A stretch of 34,976 bases of DNA from Bacillus sp. AFS037270 (GTDB lineage Bacteria; Bacillota; Bacilli; Bacillales_B; DSM-18226), in the NCBI RefSeq assembly GCF_002585305.1, contig NZ_NUNF01000032.1, forward strand, positions 178,512 to 213,487. Reading direction: 5' to 3'. The notes under the pieces are model-generated. The model was not told where the DNA came from and did no database searches. It saw only the letters and a program-made list of their open reading frames with translations. How positions within the stretch are numbered: position 1 is the stretch's first letter; each line of letters starts with the position of its first letter. The position numbers were made by a program, and so were the translations under genes. This document shows positions 23,469-31,700 of the stretch, one piece after another.

Positions 23469-23993
23469 ATGCTCATCGTTTATGTAGCAATTTTCCTGTT
23501 GGCTGCAATTATATGGGGTGATTGGAGAAGATGGCGTCTTTATTATTCAACCATTTTATTTTTTATTGTCGGTGACCTTTTGAAAAACTTTTTATTTTAT
23601 AACTACTGGTTATGGACTTATCAAGAGACCATGTTTGCAAAAAACAACCTCAAGAATCACACGATTATTAGCATCATGATCATGTTCATTGGCTATCCAT
23701 CGACGATCTTTCTTTATTTAGGACGTTATCCGCTATCGAAATGGAAACAAGTTGGGTGGGTAACCTTTTGGATTTTTCTTTATTCAATATTAGAGTACAT
23801 AAATCTACGTTATTTGGATTTAATCAATCATTATCATGGCTGGACAATGACATGGTCAGTTTTATTTGATATTGTTATGTTTATCATGTTTAGAATACAC
23901 TTTAAAAACCCCCTATTGGCATGGGGGTTATCTATCATTTGGATCTTATTTTTGTTATATATGCATCCAATTCCGATAGAGAAGATGAAATAG
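23469..23993 (+). CDS. CBO0543 family membrane protein
   Basis: 174 residues, mostly hydrophobic with about five membrane segments (IVYVAIFLLAAIIW, STILFFIVGDLLKNFLFY, IISIMIMFIGYPSTIFLYLG, VTFWIFLYSILEYINL, LLAWGLSIIWILFLLY). Conserved-looking WGDWRRW near the start and NHYHGWTMTWS resemble the CBO0543 family of Firmicutes, whose function is unknown. GGAG lies 8 bases before the ATG. It stands alone between the short repeats and a bidirectional terminator. Confidence 0.75.
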   Translation: MLIVYVAIFLLAAIIWGDWRRWRLYYSTILFFIVGDLLKNFLFYNYWLWTYQETMFAKNNLKNHTIISIMIMFIGYPSTIFLYLGRYPLSKWKQVGWVTFWIFLYSILEYINLRYLDLINHYHGWTMTWSVLFDIVMFIMFRIHFKNPLLAWGLSIIWILFLLYMHPIPIEKMK

Positions 23994-24019
23994 AGTATAG
24001 TTAACAAACAGTAAACCTA

Positions 24020-24062
24020 AAAAAGACCTAACTTTTCTGTCAAGAAAAGAAAAGGTCTTTTT
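24020..24062. terminator. bidirectional terminator between convergent genes
   Basis: AAAAAGACCT (24020-24029) pairs with AGGTCTTTTT (24053-24062), and the inner CTTTTCT pairs with AGAAAAG. It serves the CBO0543-like gene and the convergent symporter gene. Confidence 0.85.
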
Positions 24063-24067
24063 CGATG

Positions 24068-25552
24068 TTAAGCGCCCTTCTTCAAATGATTTTGCTGTTG
24101 ACCAAATAACTGTTCTAGAATTGGGTTATTTTTAATCCTAGATACAAACATCGGATTAAGCACAACTGTTACAACTACATTGGCCAACAATCCCCAGAAT
24201 CCTTCATAGATTCCGAAAGACTTTCCAGTCGCATAAACAGTGAAGGTAACTACTAAACCAACTAATAACCCTGCTGTAGTGGCTTCTTTGGTTTGCTTTT
24301 TCCAAAAAAGACTAAACACAATTGCTGGGAAGATTTGCACCATACCGGATACCCCTAGTAATTGCAGCGATACGAGTGCGGAAGGGAACACCATTCCAAA
24401 CACTAATGCTAGTCCAATAACTACAAACACCATACAACGAGTGACTAAAGTAAGTTTTGCCGGCTGGACGTTCGGATTAATTAAATCACGGTAGATGTTA
24501 TTGGCAAACAGATTCGAAGCCCCGATTGCCATAATGGAACAAGGAATCAGAGAGGCAAGGGCAATCGTTGAATAAGCTAAACCTTGGACGACGCCTCCAT
24601 AAGAAACCTGAATCAAATTTAATAGAGCAAACCTTGGGTTCGTGCCCTCTGGTAGTACATGAAATGCTACAAAGCCAAGGAAAATCAGCAGGATTAAAAC
24701 GATATTATATAATGGTAGAAATACAGCATTTTTCCGAAGTGCATCCGCACTTTTTGCAGTAAATACACCAGTGGCCGCATGGGCCCACATAAATAAGGCA
24801 AGCCCTGATACTAGTGAAGCCGTTAAAAACCATGGAATGCCTTTAGGACCTGATGTAGGGATAGTTAAGAGCTGTGGTGAATCGGTCGAAACCTTATCAA
24901 TCATCGCTCCCCAGCTTCCAAAATGAATAATAGGAAGATTGACGACTAGGAATAACATGATAACCCAAACTAAAATGTCTTTAATAACGGCCGTATAGGT
25001 TGGACCCTTAATCCCACTGAAAAATGTAAATAGTGCTACTAAAAGGAAAGAAACAATGACGACAACTTTTACATTGATGAAGCCAGTTCCAGCAACCGTT
25101 AACGTATCTTGAATCCCTGCTAATTGCAAATCTATGTAAGGAATGAGCATTAACACACCTACAGCAGCGATTAAGAAGGATAAAAACTTACTATTAAAAC
25201 GCACCTTCGCATAATCGGCTAGAGTTGTGATTTTATGATTCTTTGAAAACTTCCAGAGTTTAGGAAGGAAAAAATAAGAAATAAAGTATGCGATAATGGT
25301 ATAAGGAATGGCGAAGAAAGCAAGACTTCCGCCAGTATAAGCCGTACTAGTTAAACCTAAAAAGGTATAAGCTGTATAAAGGTCGGCGCCGACTAAAAAC
25401 CAAACGAGTAAGGTCCCAAACCGTCTTCCGCCAACAGACCATTCTTCGACCGAGCTCCTGTTCGTTTTATCTCTCCCTGATAAAAAACCGATTAAGACAA
25501 CCCCTAAAACAATGATTCCTGTGATTAACAAAGCTGTAAGATTTCCCTGCAT
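24068..25552 (-). CDS. sodium:solute symporter, MctP/YhjB-like
   Basis: 494-residue transporter of the SSS family with about 13 membrane segments. The N-terminus has SVEEWSVGGRRFGTLLVWFL, the region seen in monocarboxylate-type symporters; LYTAYTFLGLTSTAYTGG follows. LPYIDLQLAG-like IPYIDLQLAGIQDTL and HAATGVFTAKSADALRKNA are further family landmarks. It is preceded by a DUF3311 gene, overlapping by one base. This pairing is known for MctP of rhizobia (lactate, pyruvate, alanine uptake) and YhjB/YhjC of B. subtilis. Substrate is probably a monocarboxylate or amino acid, not proven. Its own ribosome binding site is weak, so translation is likely coupled to the small gene. Confidence 0.88.
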   Translation of the reverse strand: MQGNLTALLITGIIVLGVVLIGFLSGRDKTNRSSVEEWSVGGRRFGTLLVWFLVGADLYTAYTFLGLTSTAYTGGSLAFFAIPYTIIAYFISYFFLPKLWKFSKNHKITTLADYAKVRFNSKFLSFLIAAVGVLMLIPYIDLQLAGIQDTLTVAGTGFINVKVVVIVSFLLVALFTFFSGIKGPTYTAVIKDILVWVIMLFLVVNLPIIHFGSWGAMIDKVSTDSPQLLTIPTSGPKGIPWFLTASLVSGLALFMWAHAATGVFTAKSADALRKNAVFLPLYNIVLILLIFLGFVAFHVLPEGTNPRFALLNLIQVSYGGVVQGLAYSTIALASLIPCSIMAIGASNLFANNIYRDLINPNVQPAKLTLVTRCMVFVVIGLALVFGMVFPSALVSLQLLGVSGMVQIFPAIVFSLFWKKQTKEATTAGLLVGLVVTFTVYATGKSFGIYEGFWGLLANVVVTVVLNPMFVSRIKNNPILEQLFGQQQNHLKKGA

Positions 25553-25755
25553 TACTCAGCACTTCTTTCTGATTTTTGTAATTTGTAAATGGTAAAGGTA
25601 CATAAAGGAGTGATTAGCATTCCGAAAAATAACCAAAACGCCAGGAAAGGTAGTCCAAAAATAATTGGTTGGATTCGGTTAACAAATGGAATTGCCGCTA
25701 GCATGAAAATAAACGGTACAATGGATAGTAAAACAATGATGGACTTTTTGCCCAT
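25552..25755 (-). CDS. DUF3311 small membrane protein, symporter partner
   Basis: 67 residues with two membrane segments (IIVLLSIVPFIFMLAAIPF and FGLPFLAFWLFFGMLITPLCTF). The motif IQPIIFGLPFLAFWLF matches DUF3311, a family found beside MctP-like symporters. Its stop shares a base with the symporter start (TAATG). AGGGGG lies 8 bases before the ATG. It probably assists or stabilises the transporter. Confidence 0.88.
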   Translation of the reverse strand: MGKKSIIVLLSIVPFIFMLAAIPFVNRIQPIIFGLPFLAFWLFFGMLITPLCTFTIYKLQKSERSAE

Positions 25756-25883
25756 TTTTATAACCCCCTGTCAATAAATTTTTTAACGAAAATAATAGTA
25801 TCAATAATATCCAATTAAAACAACAAATTTTTAGAAAATAGGTAAAATTCGTTTATATTGAAATACTTATTTTTTCTTGCTTA

Positions 25884-25958
25884 TGACAAAGCGTCATTCT
25901 CATTCGTTGACAAGTGACACTTTGTCATATACAATAGTTTCATAGTGACAGTTTGTCA
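25884..25958. promoter_or_regulatory. three phased TetR operators around the tetR-ftsH promoter
   Basis: TGACAAAGCGTCA (25884-25896), TGACACTTTGTCA (25915-25927) and TGACAGTTTGTCA (25946-25958) share the pattern TGACA-N3-TGTCA; the first has C for T in one arm. Start-to-start spacing is exactly 31 bp both times, about three helical turns. The middle site fills the spacer of a near-ideal promoter: TTGACA (25907-25912), 17 bases, TACAAT (25930-25935). Autorepression by the TetR protein is the natural inference. The region also lies upstream of the divergent DUF3311-symporter pair. Confidence 0.8.
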
Positions 25959-26007
25959 TAAAAAATGATTTATTTATAAATTGTGGTTAAGATTGGAGGA
26001 GTAGCCT

Positions 26008-26619
26008 TTGCCCAAAATCACCTTTATTAATTTACCAGAAGAAAAAAAACAGACCCTGATTGCGGCAATGAGAAAAGAGTTTTCAAGAGTTCCGTTATAT
26101 GATGCTTCTATCTCCAATATCGTGAAATCTGCCAATATTCCACGCGGCAGCTTTTATCAATATTTTGAAGATAAAGAAGATGCCTTTTTCTTTCTATTAA
26201 ATGATCTAGTCATTCATATTCGGAATAACTTTATTATTTTGCTAAAAAAATATGACGGGGATTTATTTCCAACTATGATTGAGTTCTATCAGCATATTAT
26301 TATGGAAGAAGAGGATGTTCATTTTTTAAAAAATGCGTTCTTAAACATGACCTATAAAATCGAGTTATCTTTTTCAAAAATCTTTAGGGGCCAAGAACAT
26401 AGTGGAAATTTAAGTGATTTTCTTACTAATCTTAATATGAATAACTTGAATATTTCCAATCAAAAGGAATTGTTTCATCTCTTGCAAATCGTCTTTACCA
26501 TCACACTAAGAAATGTCGTTGAAAAGTTTGCCAAGGATCTATCGAATCAAGAAGCTTTGGCTAATTATAAAATGGAAATGAATCTTCTAAAAAGTGGACT
26601 AATCCGGAAAGATTCATAA
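26008..26619 (+). CDS. TetR/AcrR family transcriptional regulator
   Basis: 203 residues. The N-terminal helix-turn-helix is of TetR type: LIAAMRKEFSRVPLYDASISNIVKSANIPRGSFYQYFEDKEDAFFF (given in overlapping parts here, residues about 17-62), with the hallmark GSFYQYF. The C-terminal ligand domain is divergent. TTG start with TGGAGGAG 6 bases upstream. It is followed after 13 bases by an FtsH paralogue in one operon. Three phased palindromes cover its promoter, so it very likely represses its own operon. The inducer is unknown; the FtsH partner hints at membrane stress or a membrane-active compound. Confidence 0.9.
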   Translation: MPKITFINLPEEKKQTLIAAMRKEFSRVPLYDASISNIVKSANIPRGSFYQYFEDKEDAFFFLLNDLVIHIRNNFIILLKKYDGDLFPTMIEFYQHIIMEEEDVHFLKNAFLNMTYKIELSFSKIFRGQEHSGNLSDFLTNLNMNNLNISNQKELFHLLQIVFTITLRNVVEKFAKDLSNQEALANYKMEMNLLKSGLIRKDS

Positions 26620-26632
26620 TGGAGGAACAAAC

Positions 26633-28447
26633 GTGAAACAAGTAAAACCACCAAAGAAGCCACTGATATTTTATTATGGAATAACAATTGTCATCATACT
26701 GCTACTAAATTCATTCATTTTTCCATTGATCACGAACCACTCGGTAAAGGAAGTCGATTATGGTACCTTCTTAACCATGGTGGACCAAGGCAAAGTGAAA
26801 CAGGTCGAAATTGAAGATAACACGATTACGTTTAAATCCACCGCTTCAAAGCTATATAAAACAGGGACGATTGAAGACCCTCAATTAGTGGATCGTTTGC
26901 ATAATGCAGATGTCAAATTTACAAAAGTTATTCCAAAAGAAACTTCGCCACTGTTAAATTTCATCCTGTCTTGGATTCTTCCATTCGTCATTTTTATTGC
27001 GATTGGACAATGGTTAATGAAGAAAATGCAAGGGAAGATGATGGGCGGAGGCGGCCCTTTATCCTTCGGAAAAAGCAATGCCAAAGTGTATGTTGAAACT
27101 GAAACAGGTATCACATTTAAAGATGTCGCTGGGCAGGATGAAGCGAAAGAGGCGCTTCAGGAAATCGTTGACTTCCTTCATAATCCAAAAAAATATAAAG
27201 AAATTGGAGCGAATATTCCAAAGGGAGCGCTGTTAGTAGGACCTCCAGGAACAGGTAAAACACTCCTCGCCAAGGCTGTTGCAGGGGAATCTAAGGTTCC
27301 ATTCTTCTCAATGTCGGGTTCTGAATTTGTCGAGATGTTTGTCGGAATGGGGGCTGCTAGAGTAAGAGATTTATTTAAACAAGCCCAAGAAAAAGCCCCA
27401 TGTATTGTGTTTATTGATGAAATAGATGCAATCGGGAAAAGCCGTAATTCCGGTATGGCCGGTGGAAACGATGAACGGGAACAAACCTTGAACCAGCTGT
27501 TAACAGAAATGGATGGATTTGATGCCGATAAAGGTGTCGTTATTCTAGCCGCAACGAATAGACCGGAAACGCTTGATAAGGCGCTATTAAGACCTGGCCG
27601 ATTTGATCGAAGAGTACCGGTTGAATTGCCTGACTTAAAAGGTCGTGAATCAATCCTTAACGTTCATGCTGCTAAGGTGAAATTGACTGACGATGTCGAT
27701 TTTAATGTGATTGCTAGGGCGACATCAGGAGCATCTGGTGCAGATTTAGCTAATATTATCAACGAGGCTGCCTTAAGAGCCGTGAGACTAGGCCGGAATA
27801 AGGTAACTCAAAATGATTTGGAAGAGTCTGTTGAAGTGGTCATTGCCGGTTATCAGCGAAAAAATGCAGTTATTTCGATGAAGGATAAATTAACAATTTC
27901 TTACCATGAAATCGGACATGCCTTGGTTGCGGCCAAACAGAGTCACTCGGCACCTGTTCATAAAATAACGATTATCCCAAGAACGTCTGGTGCTTTAGGT
28001 TATACCATGCAGGTAGATGAGCAGGAAACGGTCTTGATGTCGAAAGAGCAGGCCTTGGATAAAATCACTACTTATATGGGAGGACGTGCCGCTGAGGAAA
28101 TAATTTTTAAAACGGTCACATCAGGAGCTTCCAATGATATTGAGCAAGCAACCAAGATTGCCAGAGCGATGGTTACTAGATTTGGTATGAGTGATGAGTT
28201 TGATATGATGGCACTAGAAACTGTCAATAACCCGTATTTAGGCGGAGACACTTCGTTAATGGTATCAGCGGAAACCGCAGCCAAAGTGGATGCTGAGATC
28301 CTTAAGATTATTAAATCTTGTCACCAAAAAGCGATTCAAATTTTAGAGGAAAATAAAGATAAACTGCATGAATTGACTAAATATCTGTTAGAAAAAGAAA
28401 CCATCACCGGCGACGAATTTATGTCGATATTAACGGCAAAGTCTTGA
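26633..28447 (+). CDS. FtsH-family ATP-dependent zinc metalloprotease (paralogue)
   Basis: Membrane AAA+ protease, 604 residues, that extracts and degrades membrane and short-lived proteins. Two membrane segments (about 11-33 and 107-128) flank a short external domain. The AAA domain has Walker A GPPGTGKT (203-210), Walker B VFIDEIDAIG (259-268), the pore loop EMFVGMG and the SRH NRPETLDKALLRPGRFDR. The protease has HEIGH (425-429) and a third zinc ligand in SNDIEQAT. GTG start behind GGAGG. The housekeeping ftsH of Bacillus lies near tilS-hpt and is larger (about 637 residues) with a longer acidic tail. This copy is in an operon with a TetR regulator, so it is probably a conditional second FtsH. 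Confidence 0.92.
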   Translation: MKQVKPPKKPLIFYYGITIVIILLLNSFIFPLITNHSVKEVDYGTFLTMVDQGKVKQVEIEDNTITFKSTASKLYKTGTIEDPQLVDRLHNADVKFTKVIPKETSPLLNFILSWILPFVIFIAIGQWLMKKMQGKMMGGGGPLSFGKSNAKVYVETETGITFKDVAGQDEAKEALQEIVDFLHNPKKYKEIGANIPKGALLVGPPGTGKTLLAKAVAGESKVPFFSMSGSEFVEMFVGMGAARVRDLFKQAQEKAPCIVFIDEIDAIGKSRNSGMAGGNDEREQTLNQLLTEMDGFDADKGVVILAATNRPETLDKALLRPGRFDRRVPVELPDLKGRESILNVHAAKVKLTDDVDFNVIARATSGASGADLANIINEAALRAVRLGRNKVTQNDLEESVEVVIAGYQRKNAVISMKDKLTISYHEIGHALVAAKQSHSAPVHKITIIPRTSGALGYTMQVDEQETVLMSKEQALDKITTYMGGRAAEEIIFKTVTSGASNDIEQATKIARAMVTRFGMSDEFDMMALETVNNPYLGGDTSLMVSAETAAKVDAEILKIIKSCHQKAIQILEENKDKLHELTKYLLEKETITGDEFMSILTAKS

Positions 28448-28456
28448 TGGAAATGA

Positions 28457-28487
28457 GCCAGGGTAGAAACAACTACCTTGGCTTTTT
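28457..28487 (+). terminator. intrinsic terminator after the FtsH paralogue
   Basis: GCCAGGGTAG (28457-28466) pairs with CTACCTTGGC (28473-28482), one wobble, followed by TTTTTG. Confidence 0.85.
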
Positions 28488-28622
28488 GCGTCTGGAAGCA
28501 GGATAAAAAGACTAGCTGAAACTAGTAGTATGTACTTATTTTTATTTGGACCACTGATTTTTAAACTGAATAGTCTGAATTTTGTATATTCAGAAGGAAA
28601 AAGTTAGTTGTAAGATAACTAT

Positions 28623-28636
28623 TGGAAGCGCTGCCA
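28623..28636. promoter_or_regulatory. cre-like site upstream of the pectin enzyme
   Basis: TGGAAGCGCTGCCA differs from the CcpA site consensus TGWAANCGNTNWCA at two positions and has the CG centre typical of LacI/CcpA operators. It lies 75 bases before the start codon. Carbon catabolite repression of a pectin enzyme would be expected. An upstream inverted repeat, CTGAATA with TATTCAG (28566-28593), may be another regulatory site. Confidence 0.5.
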
Positions 28637-28711
28637 GAAAAAAGGAGGTAGATGATTGATTGAGTGAATGCATTAACACTAGTCTTGAAAGGGAGAAAAG
28701 GAGGAAACTAG

Positions 28712-31700
28712 TTGACTATCAAAAGAAATGAAATGAAAAGGATGATGGCCATTATCCTTAGTTTTTTACTGATATTGGCACTTATCCCAGCTGCTGCTCT
28801 GCAAGTATCAGCAGCAGAAACCACATTATTGAAAAAGTTTGATTTTGGAACACCTTCTAGTCCAGTGAAAGAAGGTTACATTCAAGTTTCTTCAGAGACT
28901 GCCTATTCGGCTGAAAAGGGGTATGGCTTTGCCGATCCCTCTATGGTATCTTCATTCGACAGAAACACAGGGGATGAGGTAAAGTCTGACTTTATTACCA
29001 CAAAGGAAACGTCATTTAACATCGATCTTCCAAACGGAGATTATACGGTTACTGTTGTTGCAGGAGATGAACAGGAAGGAACGGAAGTCGGGATTAAGGC
29101 AGAAAATATTCAAAAGGTTCAAAATGCGACGATGGCAGCCGGCGAATATATGGAACGCAGCTTTGATATTGCTCTCGTGGATGGTCAATTAAACATCGAT
29201 TTTACAGGAACGAATCCAAAACTAAATGGTTTGACTATTGAAAAACTTCCGGAAAGAACGGCCGGAGAACTTCCAACGGTTTACATAGCGGGGGACTCAA
29301 CGGTCCAAACCTATGATGAATATTGGAGACCTCAAGCAGGATGGGGACAAATGATTTCCCGTTTTTTCAGCTCTGATATCACATTTAAAAACCATGCCAT
29401 TGGAGGCCGAAGCACCAAAACCTTCATTAATGAGGGCAGATTGGATACGGTTTTAAGAGAAATCAAACCAAACGATTATTTTTTTATCCAGTTTGGACAT
29501 AATGATGCGACCATTAGTGTGCCAGAGCGCTATGCATCGGTTCCAGATTATAAAAATTATCTAAAAACTTATATTAACGGTGCTCGGCAGCGCGGTGCGA
29601 TTCCGATTCTTGTGACGCCTATGGGAAGACGTGACTTTAATCCAGACACTGGTAAGTTTAACGTCAGTTTCCCTGAATATGTACAGGGTATGAAGGAAGT
29701 AGCGGAAGAACTGAACGTTGATCTGGTGGATTTAAGTGCTCGAAGCGTAGCGTACTATGATTCCATTGGTCCTGAAGGCTCGCTTTCCGTTTTCCTTCAT
29801 CTAGATTCAGGGATCTATACTGCATTTCCAAATGGATCTCAAGATAATACGCACTTCCAAGAATATGGAGCCATCCAAATGGCCCGGTTAATTTCGGAAG
29901 AAGTGAAAAAACTGGATATTTCTTTATCTTCTTATGTAACCGGGATTGAACCTCCTGCTAATGTACCTGCTAAACCTAGCAAATTGGTTGCAAGTAGCAT
30001 AAGTAATGCCGGAGCATTGTTAACCTGGAACGCGGTTGAAGATACAGATATTTATAAGGTATATCGCAAGCTATCCACTGCAAGTGAATATTCGTTAATC
30101 GGCACTTCCACCATTCCTCGATTAAATGTGACAGGAATGGAAGAAGGAAAAACCTATGATTTAGTTGTATCTGCGGTGAATGGAAAAGGTGAATCGGAAA
30201 AATCAGAAGCTGTACAGGTGACTACCAAAACAGCAACATTAAAATACGACTTCGGCTTAGCCGGTAATCCGATTGCGGAAGGTTATACTGGAGTAAACCT
30301 TTCTACTAAATATACAAAAGAAAAAGGCTATGGAATCGTCGATCCTACTGGAATGATCGGACGGGACCGAGGTACCGGGGGAGATCTGCTTCGCGATTGG
30401 CTAGGCTACTTTAATGTTGGCTGGAAATTTAATGTCGATCTGCCTAACGGGCTTTATGCTGTAAAAGTATATGTGGGAGATTTCTCAGGCAGTGCTAGAA
30501 CAACTCTTGGGATTGAAGGCCAGGATTATGGTACGATTTCTGCCCCTAAACAAAACTATACGACTAAGATTGTTTCACAGGTATCTGTAAAGGATGGACA
30601 GATGAATTTTAGCTTTGGCGGTGCTACAGGAATTGTGAACGGTGTGGATATTACACCGATTTTACTGGCTCCATCAGAACTAAAAGTCGAAGAGCAGTCT
30701 TTGGATGTTAACCAGCCGTTTGTAACCCTCTCATGGAAAGGCGCCCAGGATGCGGTAAAATACAATGTTTACCGTAAGATTGCCGGTACAAAGGATTTAG
30801 TGTTATTAGGCAGCACTAACAGCAATTCCTATAAAGATACTACGGTTGATGTAGGTATAGAGTATCAATATGCAGCAACAACGATTGACAATGCCAATGT
30901 TGAAACAGTCCCTTCCATGCCACTAGATGTAAGAATGATAGATCCATCGCAGCCAGTACCAGCCAAACCTAGCAATCTTAAGGTTGGAAAGGTGAATAAA
31001 AATGATTTGACTTTTAGCTGGGATCAAGTTGAGGGTGCGGTTACTTATAATGTATATCGTTCGAAAAAGCAGGACGGCACGTACCAACTAATTGGTAAAT
31101 CGAAAGGTGTTTCTTATAAAGATGAAACCGTTTTGACGACGATTCCTTATTTTTATAAAGTGGCAGCCGTGAATGCAGGAGGTATCTCGGAACTCTCTGA
31201 TATTCTTGAAACCCCAGCAGTAACAGTATTAAAGCGGCAAATGGAAGATATCGACCGGGCACCAGTATCAGTTAAAACAGATGATGGAGTCTATGTAAGC
31301 TGGAGAATGCTTGGTACTGATCCTGCTGACATTAGCTTTAACGTCTATCGTGACGGTAAAAAATTTAATGACAAGCCAATTACTTCGAGCACCAACTATG
31401 TAGATAAAGATGGTAAGGCTGATTCTGTTTATGAGATCCGTGCAATTGTAAATGGTAAGGAAAGAAAATCACAGGAAAAAACTAAGGTTCTGAATAAAAA
31501 TTATATGGATATCCCGCTTAAAAAACCACAGGATGGTGTCACACCACTCGGTGATCCTTATACCTATCGGGCAAATGATGCGAGTGTAGGGGACTTAGAC
31601 GGTGATGGTCAATATGAATTAGTTCTAAAATGGGATCCTTCCAATTCAAAGGATAATTCCCAATCAGGCTATACTGGAAATGTATATGTGGATGCGTATG

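Noticed and set aside
26633..28447. Reading this as the housekeeping ftsH
   Set aside because: Gene neighbours (TetR, no tilS-hpt), shorter length and the dedicated operator array argue for a paralogue, though the rest of the genome is not visible.
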